NCBI GenBank assembly: GCA_027486795.1
Contig: JAIXOI010000016.1
Location: 1-64,000 of the forward strand
Source of the DNA: Sphingobacteriales bacterium
GTDB taxonomy: Bacteria; Bacteroidota; Bacteroidia; Chitinophagales; CAIOSU01
Reading direction: 5' to 3'
Length of the DNA stretch: 64,000 nt
The notes under the pieces were generated by a model. That model was not told the origin of the DNA. It saw only the letters and a list, made by a program, of their open reading frames with translations, and made no database searches. Below, one piece after another: positions 29,900 through 39,900 of the stretch; the first letter of the stretch is position 1; each line of letters starts with the position of its first letter. Made by a program: the position numbers and the translations under genes.

Positions 29900-30072
29900 A
29901 AAGACGGTAATGGCGGTCTGGTTCCAGGTAACGCGGAGCAAGATTGAAGGGAGTAATCAGACCTCTACCGTCTTAAATTAGCATAATTAAGTCATGTTCC
30001 GATGGAACAAAAATTAGGGTTAATAAGGACGTTAAGCCCCGTTTCGAGCAATTGATACGGGGCTTCGTTTTT
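29900..30072 (+). ncRNA. Candidate structured RNA / regulatory leader ending in an intrinsic terminator (family unknown)
   Basis: Two-part stem AAGACGGTA (29901-29909)/TACCGTCTT (29966-29974) and GGTCTG (29915-29920)/CAGACC (29958-29963), then hairpin GTTCC-GAT-GGAAC, then terminator. Confidence 0.45.
30034..30072 (+). terminator. Rho-independent terminator
   Basis: AAGCCCCGT (30034-30042) / ACGGGGCTT (30057-30065) followed by CGTTTTTT. Confidence 0.85.
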
Positions 30073-30182
30073 TACATGGTTTTAGCGCCCATTTATTCTT
30101 GCAAACCACAGTTGGTTATAATGATAAGGTAATTGTAATTTGATAAAAAAATTACCGAACTTAGCGTGGTCATTACATTTGG

Positions 30183-33100
30183 ATGAAAATTTACACTTCT
30201 CTACTATCATTTTTATTGTTTGTTTCGGTTTTAGGCATTAATAGCGCTTATGCGCAATATGCCGACCAGCACTACATTGCCCCCTCGCCTTGGGTATATT
30301 GGACCGGTGCATACGAAATAGTGCTATCAACGGAGTTTCCAGGCGCGGTAAATGTTAGCGTAACCAAAAGCGATGGAACACCGATGGTAAATACTACCGT
30401 AAGCCAAGGTAACCCCGTAGCTTTTAGGTTTACGGGTAATCCGGCGGGAGTTTTAAACCATCCAATTAACACTATATTAAACGATGCTGGCATGCTGGTT
30501 ACGGCTAGCCAACCAGTAGCCGTAAATGTAAGAAATGTAACCAGCGACCAAGTTGCAACGGGCAATTGCATTGATGCGAAAGGCAATTCATCTTTAACCA
30601 GTTTCGGCAACGAAGGTCTAGGCATCAATTTCAGATTAGCTTATTACCGATCGGATTTAAACGGTGTAGGTTATTGTTATGCGCTGCCGGTTGTAAACTG
30701 TGTAATGGCCATAGCCAATGGTACCGATATTATATTGAATGGCTCGGTTATCACCACCTTAAATGCAGGGCAAAGCTATATTTTTATTGCTCCTTTGGGC
30801 AGTTTGCTTGAGGCTTCTGGTCCCATTGTGGTTAATAGCGGTGCGTATGTTGATTCGCCGCAAGGCTGTGGCGACGGAGTAGTGGACCAAGTTGCGCCTA
30901 CTTCTGTTTTAGATACTGCATATTTCGTAGTTCGAGGATTGGGCACTGCTGGTGCTGCCACCGATTTGCCAGAGCAAACCACTATAGTCGCTACCCGTGC
31001 AGCCACCAACGTAACCGTAAACCGCTACAATGCCACAGGTGGGCTTATTGGTACCAATAATTACTTTTTAGCAACAGCTGGTAGTTTTGTGTCGTTTCAT
31101 CATGGCGATGGTGCTACACAATACTCATGCTCGCATATTGTTGGCGATAAGCCAATTGCCGTATATGCGGGTAGTGCGGTAAGTTGCGAGGTGGATATGT
31201 CGTTTGTGCCACCGGTTGGGCCTTGTGCAGGTTCGTTTAGGGTAGAGACCACTAATTTTAAAAGTTACCTCAATACCACGCTGCCTTACAATGGTTATGT
31301 GCTTGTTGAAGACCCTACTGCTGTAGTTTTTATGAACGGTGTTAACTTAGAAAGTATAACGGCGCCTCGTTTCCAGATAGGTAACACTGGTTATTACATG
31401 ATTCGGTTCAACGATTCGCAAATTGGTTTCCCTGCCAATATGCTCATCAACAGTGCCGAGCGAATGAATATTTCTATCGTTCAGCAAGGAGGTGGCTTTT
31501 CTATGTCGGCGTTCTTTTCGTCTTTCAACCAAGTACTTGATCCGCCAACTTTGGCACCAAATGGTACATGTGGCAGCGCTACTTTTACCGCAGAGCCTGG
31601 CTATGCTCCATACCAATGGTATTTAGACGAAGTAGCTATACCCGGTGCTACCGCACAAACCTATGTGGCCACTGATAGTGGCTTCTATAGTGTAGCGGGC
31701 ACTAGGCCTTGCGGGCTTACCAAACCATCATTGCCTGTTTATTTTGATGATTCGCTTACCACTCCTAATTTAACTACAACCATACCCGACACGTTAAAGT
31801 GTAATGTGCCTATTGTAACACTTTCCGCATCTTCCATTACGCCCGGGGCTACCTACAGTTGGGGTGGAGCCAATAATAGCAGTACTTACAATGTTTCAAC
31901 GCCGGGCACTTACTATGTTACGGTAACTGAGCCTATAAACAACTGCCAGATAATTGATACTTTGGTGGTTGCCCAAAATTTAACTCCTCCAAACGTTACC
32001 ATAAACCCCCATGGCAGTTTGAACTGCAATAATGCCAGCATTAACTTGGTGGCAGCAAGCACCACTGTTGGAGCATCATTTAATTGGGGCAGCGGAAACG
32101 TAACTAATACAAGAAACGTAACCTTGGCAGGCAATTACATCGTAACCGCCACCAATGGCAATAACGGTTGCACGGCAACTGCTACCACTTCAGTTGCCTC
32201 AATACCTCTAATTAGTTTAACAGAAACTCACGTTAATGTTGCTTGTTTCGGTGCGAGTTCGGGTAGTATCAATGTAACCGTTTCGGGTGGTCAAGCGCCA
32301 TTTACATATGCTTGGAGCAATGCAGCCATTACCGAAGACCTTGTAAATGTTGGTGCGGGCACTTACACGCTTACGGTAACCGATAACCAAACTTGCAATG
32401 CAACCATACAAGTTATTGTTACGCAGCCTGCAGCAGCTCTCACGCTAGATACGAATAAAACCCAAATACTTTGCTTTGGGGCTTCAACCGGTGCCATCGA
32501 TTTGATACCGACTGGTGGCACCACCACCTATACCTACTCATGGAGCAATAGTGCAACCACCCAAGATTTGAACGGAGTGGCTGCTGGTCAATACAACGTA
32601 ACGGTTACCGATGCTAATAGCTGCTCTGCAACACTTTCGGCCATAATAACTCAGCCTGCAAGTGCGCTTTCGGCTACGTCGGTAGTAACCAATGTAAGTT
32701 GCTTTAGTGGCAACAATGGCACCATCAATTTAAGCCCAATTGGTGGCACGGGAGCATATACTTTTGTTTGGAGTAATGGCCCCATAACTGAGGATATCAG
32801 TGGTTTGGTAGCGGGTAATTACACCGTTACAATTACCGATGCTAATGGATGTACCCTAACGCATAGCAAAGCCATAACCCAACCAACAGATGTTACGCTA
32901 AGCCTAACCCCGACGGCAGTGGGTTGCTTCGGGCAGAGTACTGGCGGTATTGTATCAATTACTTCGGGCGGTGCAGTTCCTTACGGTTATAGTTGGAGCA
33001 ATGGAGCTATTGCGGCAAACCTAGTAAATGTTGTTGCCGGTAATTATATTTTAACCGTTACTGATGCCAATGGTTGCCAAGAAAGTGTAAGTGCAACGGT

Positions 33101-35219
33101 AACCCAACCCCTTGCAGCGCTTATTCTTGACACCAACAAAACCAATGTTTTGTGCTTTGGCGCTTTAACGGGTGCTATTGACTTGATACCGCAAGGCGGC
33201 ACCGCTGCTTATACCTACACATGGAGCAATAGCGCAATCAGCCAAGACCTGACAGGGGTGGCTGCTGGCCAATACAATGTAACAGTAACTGATGCTAATA
33301 ACTGCACGGCTACCCTTTCGGCCACACTAACCCAACCGGCTAGTGCACTTTCTGCTACTTCGGTAGTAGTTGATGTAAGTTGCTTTGGTGGTAATGATGG
33401 TGCGATAGACGTAACACCAGCTGGCGCGATAGCTCCTTATGGTTATTCATGGAGCAATACTGCCACAATTGAAGATATTTCGGGAGTAATTGCCGGTAAT
33501 TATTCGGTAACTATTACCGATGCCAATGGCTGTACCTTGGTGCACAACAAAACTATTGCCCAACCAGCAGATGTCATTTTAACCTTAATCCCAACTGCTG
33601 TGGCTTGTTTTGGCGATGCAACGGGTGGCATTACATCAACAACCAATGGGGGCGTTGGCCCCTACGGATATAATTGGAGCAATGCCGCAACTACTGCTAA
33701 CCTTGCTAATATAGTTGCGGGTAGTTATACACTGACGGTAACAGATGCGCAAGGTTGCCAAAAGAATAGTACAATCTCGGTTACCCAACCAGCCGCCGCG
33801 CTTACACTTGATACAAATGAAATTAACATTCTGTGCTTTGGCGCTGCAACTGGCGCTATCGATTTGATTCCTCAGGGCGGAACCACCGCATATAGCTATG
33901 CTTGGAGCAATAGCGCTACGAGTCAAGATCTTAGCAATCTAGTTGCAGGACAATATGGCGTAACTGTAACCGATGCCAATAATTGCACAGCAACGCTTTC
34001 GGCTACATTGACAGAGCCCGCTAGCGCCTTATCGGCTACATTGGTAGTAACTAATGTAAATTGTTTTGGTGGTATTGATGGGGCAATTGACGTTACACCA
34101 GCTGGCGCTACCTTGCCGTATGCATATTCATGGAGCAATAGCGCTATTAGTGAAGATATTATAGGAGTTGTCGCGGGTAGTTACTCAGTAACTATTACGG
34201 ATGGCAATGGTTGTAACATAACTCAAACCAACACTGTTTTGGAGCCAACACAGCTTACCGTGTCGTTGGCAGTAAATGGAATAGCTTGCCATACCGATAC
34301 TAATGCGGATATAACCAGTGCTACTTCAGGAGGTACGCCAGGATATACTTTTGAATGGAGCAATGCGAGCATTTTGCCGGATATCAACGGTGTTGGAGAA
34401 GGCACGTACACCCTAACTGTTACTGATTTAAATTCATGTACCGTTTCCGAATCGGCAGTGGTAACCATACCACCCGCAATAGGATATACTTTGGCCATTG
34501 AAGATGTGAGTTGCTTTGGGTTCAATGATGGTTATGTACAATTGAATTCTTTTGGCGGAACCGGAAACTTGAATGCAACCTGGGCAGGCGGCGAATACCC
34601 CGATAATAGCTTTTCTGGCATAGCTCCAGGCAATTATAATATAGTACTTACCGATGATAATGGCTGCGATACTAGTATAGCGATAACCATAACCGAGCCA
34701 TTGCCTATAAGTATTGATGTATTACCAATTGATACCCTTCGTATTGGTTTGGTGGATACATTAGAAACAAATGTGGTTACCAACCCCGGATCAGTTTCCT
34801 ACAACTGGGAGCCATCGGAAGGTTTGGATTGTGACATTTGCCCGAGTACCGAGGTTGAAGTATATTGGGACACGCGCTATGTTGTTACGCTTGACAACAA
34901 CGGCTGTCAAACCACCGATACCGTTTGGGTTTATGTAAACAGCGAGCATATACTCTACATTCCGAATGCCTTTAGCCCGAATGGCGATGGCATAAACGAT
35001 GAATATTATGTGTACGCCGAAGGGGTGAAGCGTGTTGTATGGTCGGTTTTCGACCGCTGGGGAGAAATTGTCTTTACTTCTGCCGACATAGATACAGGAT
35101 GGGATGGCACCATGAAAGGTAAAAAATTACAACCTGGGGTTTTTGTAATCAGTGTATACATCGAGTTTCTCGATTTAACTTCCGAAAGGCACCAGCAGTC
35201 TATAGTATTGCTTCGATAG
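30183..35219 (+). CDS. Giant secreted/surface protein: signal peptide, IgGFc-binding-like N-terminal region, about 11 SprB repeats, gliding-motility-associated (type B) T9SS C-terminal domain
   Basis: Repeated C(F/H)...G...YSWSN...DL..V.AG.Y.VTVTDANGC...TQP modules of about 75 aa; C-terminus LYIPNAFSPNGDGINDEYYVY...WSVFDRWGEIVFTS...WDGTMKGKKLQPGVFVISVYIEF. Confidence 0.93.
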   Translation: MKIYTSLLSFLLFVSVLGINSAYAQYADQHYIAPSPWVYWTGAYEIVLSTEFPGAVNVSVTKSDGTPMVNTTVSQGNPVAFRFTGNPAGVLNHPINTILNDAGMLVTASQPVAVNVRNVTSDQVATGNCIDAKGNSSLTSFGNEGLGINFRLAYYRSDLNGVGYCYALPVVNCVMAIANGTDIILNGSVITTLNAGQSYIFIAPLGSLLEASGPIVVNSGAYVDSPQGCGDGVVDQVAPTSVLDTAYFVVRGLGTAGAATDLPEQTTIVATRAATNVTVNRYNATGGLIGTNNYFLATAGSFVSFHHGDGATQYSCSHIVGDKPIAVYAGSAVSCEVDMSFVPPVGPCAGSFRVETTNFKSYLNTTLPYNGYVLVEDPTAVVFMNGVNLESITAPRFQIGNTGYYMIRFNDSQIGFPANMLINSAERMNISIVQQGGGFSMSAFFSSFNQVLDPPTLAPNGTCGSATFTAEPGYAPYQWYLDEVAIPGATAQTYVATDSGFYSVAGTRPCGLTKPSLPVYFDDSLTTPNLTTTIPDTLKCNVPIVTLSASSITPGATYSWGGANNSSTYNVSTPGTYYVTVTEPINNCQIIDTLVVAQNLTPPNVTINPHGSLNCNNASINLVAASTTVGASFNWGSGNVTNTRNVTLAGNYIVTATNGNNGCTATATTSVASIPLISLTETHVNVACFGASSGSINVTVSGGQAPFTYAWSNAAITEDLVNVGAGTYTLTVTDNQTCNATIQVIVTQPAAALTLDTNKTQILCFGASTGAIDLIPTGGTTTYTYSWSNSATTQDLNGVAAGQYNVTVTDANSCSATLSAIITQPASALSATSVVTNVSCFSGNNGTINLSPIGGTGAYTFVWSNGPITEDISGLVAGNYTVTITDANGCTLTHSKAITQPTDVTLSLTPTAVGCFGQSTGGIVSITSGGAVPYGYSWSNGAIAANLVNVVAGNYILTVTDANGCQESVSATVTQPLAALILDTNKTNVLCFGALTGAIDLIPQGGTAAYTYTWSNSAISQDLTGVAAGQYNVTVTDANNCTATLSATLTQPASALSATSVVVDVSCFGGNDGAIDVTPAGAIAPYGYSWSNTATIEDISGVIAGNYSVTITDANGCTLVHNKTIAQPADVILTLIPTAVACFGDATGGITSTTNGGVGPYGYNWSNAATTANLANIVAGSYTLTVTDAQGCQKNSTISVTQPAAALTLDTNEINILCFGAATGAIDLIPQGGTTAYSYAWSNSATSQDLSNLVAGQYGVTVTDANNCTATLSATLTEPASALSATLVVTNVNCFGGIDGAIDVTPAGATLPYAYSWSNSAISEDIIGVVAGSYSVTITDGNGCNITQTNTVLEPTQLTVSLAVNGIACHTDTNADITSATSGGTPGYTFEWSNASILPDINGVGEGTYTLTVTDLNSCTVSESAVVTIPPAIGYTLAIEDVSCFGFNDGYVQLNSFGGTGNLNATWAGGEYPDNSFSGIAPGNYNIVLTDDNGCDTSIAITITEPLPISIDVLPIDTLRIGLVDTLETNVVTNPGSVSYNWEPSEGLDCDICPSTEVEVYWDTRYVVTLDNNGCQTTDTVWVYVNSEHILYIPNAFSPNGDGINDEYYVYAEGVKRVVWSVFDRWGEIVFTSADIDTGWDGTMKGKKLQPGVFVISVYIEFLDLTSERHQQSIVLLR
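32439..34481 (+). repeat. Higher-order repeat: three copies of a three-module SprB block, period 681 bp
   Basis: Block starts LTLDTNKT (32439), LILDTNKT (33120) and LTLDTNEI (33801) are each 681 bp apart; each block has module types A (LCFGA.TGAIDLIP), B (LSAT.VV..V.CF) and C. Confidence 0.85.
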
Positions 35220-35336
35220 CATTACCTACAAATGCTAGTTTTTGAACCAGTTTTATCAAATTTGATGGGCTTGTGATTATTGTCACTCATGTGACTACCA
35301 GGCAATCCGTATCTTTGAGCCAAAATAAGGAAAGCA

Positions 35337-35720
35337 ATGGCGGAGCAAATAAAAAAGCCTGGGGTATTTGCCAGTATGATAGCTTTGAAATGCCCACAAT
35401 GCCATGAAGGCGATTTATTTAAAAAGCCAGGTTTATATGCCATTGGTGGTATGGGCGATATGTATGACCGGTGCCCCAAGTGTAATTTGAAATACGAGCA
35501 AGAGCCAGGTTTTTGGTGGGGCAGTATGTACCTAAATTATGGATACTCGGTGGCTATAATGTTACCAGCGTTTATATTGTTCAAAGTAATACTGGGGATG
35601 AGTTTTTATGGCTCATTGGCCTGTGCTGGCATCATACTCACCTTAATGATACCTGTGGTGTTTAGATTTGGGCGCTCCTCGTGGTTATATTGGTTTGGCA
35701 AGTATAAAAAGCTTGCATAA
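35337..35720 (+). CDS. DUF983 family protein
   Basis: LKCPQCHEGDLFKKPG, CPKCNLKYEQEPGFWWGSMYLNYGYSVA and C-terminal TM segments. Confidence 0.9.
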   Translation: MAEQIKKPGVFASMIALKCPQCHEGDLFKKPGLYAIGGMGDMYDRCPKCNLKYEQEPGFWWGSMYLNYGYSVAIMLPAFILFKVILGMSFYGSLACAGIILTLMIPVVFRFGRSSWLYWFGKYKKLA

Positions 35721-35742
35721 ACAACCCAAAGGACACTTTAAT

Positions 35743-35784
35743 ATACAGAAAAGGGCACGCTGCAAAGCGTGCCCTTTTCTGTAT
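35743..35784. terminator. Bidirectional terminator between convergent genes
   Basis: Perfect 18-bp inverted repeat ATACAGAAAAGGGCACGC / GCGTGCCCTTTTCTGTAT with a 6-nt loop. Confidence 0.85.
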
Positions 35785-35800
35785 TAGTAACAAAATGGAA

Positions 35801-36664
35801 TTATTCCACTACAATTTTCTTGAAGTAATTGTTACTTCCAACGGAGAATTTAACCAAGTAAATGCCAGTGCTCATGCTTCCGGCAACATTGAAATTACGG
35901 TTGTGCTCACCCCATGATAGTTCTTCGTCCATCAAAGGTTTTACCAATTGGCCGTTCAAATTGTAAATTCCTGCCATTACTTGCTGATTATCGGTAATGT
36001 TGAAACTTAGGCTGATGTTGTCGGTAACTGGATTAGGAAAAACAGAAATGCTGCCATCTAACAAACCATCAATATTTTGGATGCCAGTAGCTACATTAAA
36101 CGGCCCAAAAGAAGATGCGGTAGCACTATAAGCTTTAAGTTTGATGTTATCGCCACTGCCTTCGTTGTTGTTGTTAGCTTGGTTTACGGCAAGGTAGAAA
36201 AACACGGTTTCGGTAGTAGTAGCAGGGCTAGTCCACCTGAAAGACCAGGCATTAGTTGTATTGGCATTTTTGTGACCAACATACTGTTTGCTTCCGCTAC
36301 CTGTTGCCAATGAAGTGTTAGCAGGGCTGGTCAAGGAAAAAGTACCGATCGCCGAGCCGCTTGCATCTACCGCAGTTAATGAAAAGCCATAAGAAGCCGC
36401 ACTGCCAGCATTAACCGCAAGGCTATACTGAGTGCTAGCGGCATATCCACTGGTTAGGTTGGGGCTGCCAACAGTAAGTAAGCTGATATCGCTAGCATTT
36501 AGGGTAGGGGTGCCAAAGTGGCAACCGGCTGTTGCGCAGGTTGACTCGCCTGGTGCACCTGTATAACCTGTAGGTGGTTGGGTAATATTGGTAAATAGGT
36601 CTTGAGAACCAAGTAACAATGCAGTGAAAACGATAGCAAAAGTGAGTAAATAATTTCTTTTCAT
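35801..36664 (-). CDS. T9SS type A protein with choice-of-anchor V / reeler-like domain
   Basis: TGAPGESTCATAGCHFG N-terminal motif; C-terminus VFPNPVTDNISLSFNITDNQQVMAGIYNLNGQLVKPL...GIYLVKFSVGSNNYFKKIVVE. Confidence 0.85.
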   Translation of the reverse strand: MKRNYLLTFAIVFTALLLGSQDLFTNITQPPTGYTGAPGESTCATAGCHFGTPTLNASDISLLTVGSPNLTSGYAASTQYSLAVNAGSAASYGFSLTAVDASGSAIGTFSLTSPANTSLATGSGSKQYVGHKNANTTNAWSFRWTSPATTTETVFFYLAVNQANNNNEGSGDNIKLKAYSATASSFGPFNVATGIQNIDGLLDGSISVFPNPVTDNISLSFNITDNQQVMAGIYNLNGQLVKPLMDEELSWGEHNRNFNVAGSMSTGIYLVKFSVGSNNYFKKIVVE

Positions 36665-36920
36665 AATTTTTAAGCTTTCAGAGTTTATTTATTGATGATT
36701 AGCATTTCAATGATAAAAATGTAAAAAAAATGTCAAAGAATTACGGATAGCCACTATAATGACAAAATTTAATAGCTAGATAGCACTTGGAAATGTAAAA
36801 CTGTGGTCTAAAAAAAATCAAGAACCATTAAAAGAACAGCAGGCTAACGACATCGAATCATATATTTTGTTATTTTTGTACCTCAAAATCAACCTTATCA
36901 ACCTAATTAAAACAAAAACA

Positions 36921-39900
36921 ATGAATAGGTTTACCCAACTTTGCCTACTAATGGTGCTGTTTGCGGGTGCTTGGCTTCCAACATCAGCGCAACGATCAGT
37001 GGGTGCGAGCGTCTCTGGTATTACCAATGGTACATTCGCCCAATCGAGTATATTGGCCCAAGGCGGAGGTCGTGGCACGCTATGTGATACTATCTCTAAT
37101 TTGTTCACTACCGATACAGCGAACCTTTATTTAAATAACGTTGGTTGGGGCTTTATTTCTGGCCACAATTCATTTTCGGATGCCTCTAAAGCCGATTTCT
37201 TTACCAATACTGGTTCAGGTCAAGTAGTATCAGCATTTATTGGTTTTGCACAAGCTGATTTTGGTAATGCAGCCAATACCGTGAGGGTGAGTGTTTGGGA
37301 CGATAACGGCACTGCTGGTGCTCCAGGTACGGTTCTTGGTTTCAAAGATATTGCCATCAGCTCATTTGCTGCAGACGTTACCGCTGGCGACTTTACCAAC
37401 GTTACTTTTAATACTCCAATAAACGTGACTGGTAATTTCTATTTGGGTATACAGCTTACTTATCGCGCTGGCGACACGGTGGCTATTTATACTACCCAGT
37501 TGCCTCGCCCTGCTGCGGTAAATACTGCTTGGGAAGAGTTTGCTGCAAATGGTGGTTGGTTTCAGTTTAGCGATGCCGCTAATAGCTGGGGTGTTTCAAC
37601 CTCAATGTATATAGTTCCGGTTATTTGCCCTGCACCTGCAGCTCCAGTGGCCAACTTTTCGGCTACTCCTACCACTTTGAATGTTGGTGGCAGTGTAACC
37701 TACACCGATTTGTCGAGCGGTTCGCCTACAGCTTGGCAATGGACGTTCACTGGAGGAACACCTAGCTCATCTAATTTGCAAACACCTCCTGCTATTACTT
37801 ATAATACAGCCGGTACCTATAATGCTAAATTAAGAGTTACTAGCGCTAATGGCGTTGACAGCCTGACCAGGCCTAGCTACATACAAGTGCAAGCAGGCGG
37901 TGGTGGTAGCAATACTTATGTAGATTGCGACACCTTTACCAATTTGGATTTAGCAACGGTTACGCCTAGTCTTATCCCATCAAGCGGTGCGGGTTATGTT
38001 TCGGGCCACAACTTTTTTGGCGATTCTTCAAAGGCAGATCTTATCGGTAATGCTTTAGTAGGCAGCCCTGTGTCAGGCGTATTAATGGATTTTGCAGTAG
38101 CGAAATTTTCAAATCCTGCCAAAACAATTCGTGTTAAAGTTTGGAATAATAATGGCGTAGGTGGTTTACCTGGCACTGTATTGGCAACACAAACAGTAAC
38201 TATCAGTTCTATTGCAGCGGATATTACTGCAAATAGGCTTACTTATGTTGCATTTACCGCTCCTCCAACACCTACCGGCAATTACTACATTGGTATTTCT
38301 TATCAATATGCAAGTGGCGATACTGTTGCTTTGGTCACCAGTGCCGATGGACAAGTAACTCCTGGAACTGCTTACGAGCAATGGAGTGATGGTACCTGGC
38401 ATAATTATAACGAGGCATCTAGCTGGGGTTTAAATATTGGTCACTTCATCTTCCCGATTCAATGCGCTACCGTTCCATGTCCTACTATTGGGGCAACTTT
38501 TACTCCAACTCGTCCTGTATGTACTGCCAATAACGGTAGTATTGCGGCTTTAGGTACTGGCGGCACTGGCCCATATACTTTCTTGTGGAGCAACTCAGCT
38601 ACAACAGCTACTATTACAGGTCTAGCTATAGGCTCTTATACCGTAACGGTTACTGATGCCAATGGATGCACAGGCACTGCTACTACTTCACTAACTGCTA
38701 CTTTCCCTACTATTGTCCCAAATATTACTACCACTGCTGCGGTTTGTACGGCACTTAATGGTACTGCAACTGCGGCCCCAACGGGTGGTACAGCACCATA
38801 TACTTATTCTTGGAGCGGCGGTGGTTCGTCGGCTTCTATAACCAATAAGGCAGCAGGTTCTTACACCGTAACTATTACCGATGCGAATGGTTGTTCAACA
38901 ACAGGCACTGGTGTAATTACCACTAGCAGCGGCACCCTTGGCGTAAACACCAGTGGCACATCTTCTACTTGTACTGCTGCAAATGGCACTGCTACTGCTA
39001 CTGCTACCGGCGGCACGGCTCCGTTTACTTATGCTTGGAGCAATGGTGGAACTAGCGCTACAATCTCTGCATTAGTGGCAGGGACATTTACAGTTACAGT
39101 AACGGATGCCAATGGTTGTGTAGCCACAGGAACCAGAACCGTAACCGCAAGCAGTGGCAACTTAACTATTGGCACTTCAACTACAAATGCTACCTGCGGT
39201 GCTGCTGTGGGTACTGCAACAGTTACTGCTAATGGTGGTACTGCACCATTTACCTATGCTTGGAGCAATTCAGGTTCTACTGCTACTATAACCAATTTGT
39301 TGGTTGGTACATATACTGTAACGGTAACAGATGTGAATGGATGCAGCGCTACCACTTCCGCTTCGGTAACTAGCCCAGGTAGCCCAACACTAACCTTAGC
39401 AGGTAGCACTGGTGTTTCGTGTTTTGGCCAAAGTAACGGCACTGCCGCAGTAACAGCTGCAGGTGGCACAACACCTTATACTTATTTGTGGAGCAACGGA
39501 GCAACAGGTTCTAGTGTATCTGGTTTGCCAGTAGGGCCAATCTCAGTAACACTAACTGATGGCAATGGTTGTCAAGCAACCCTCTCAAGAAATATCACTG
39601 GCCCTAGTGCAGCCTTAACCGCTACTGTGGCACTAAACAGCAACGTAACTTGCCCAGGTGCATCAAATGGTTCGCTTACTGTTACCGCTACTGGTGGCAC
39701 TACACCTTATAGCTACGTTTGGAGCGGAAGCTCAAGCACTTCCGCTACTGCTGCAGGTTTGGCACCTGGTACTTATACTGTAACGGTTACTGATGCCAAT
39801 GGATGTACAACAACCGCATCGCGTGCTGTTGCAGCACCTACTAACCCTGTTACGGCAACCGTAATTGGTGGTGTTACAACCGGTTGTGGTACTGCTACTG

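Noticed and set aside
30174-30181. TACATTTG directly before the ATG of the giant SprB gene as a leaderless promoter
   Set aside because: No suitable -33 TTG at the required spacing, and the resulting start site would fall within or after the ATG needed for the signal peptide.
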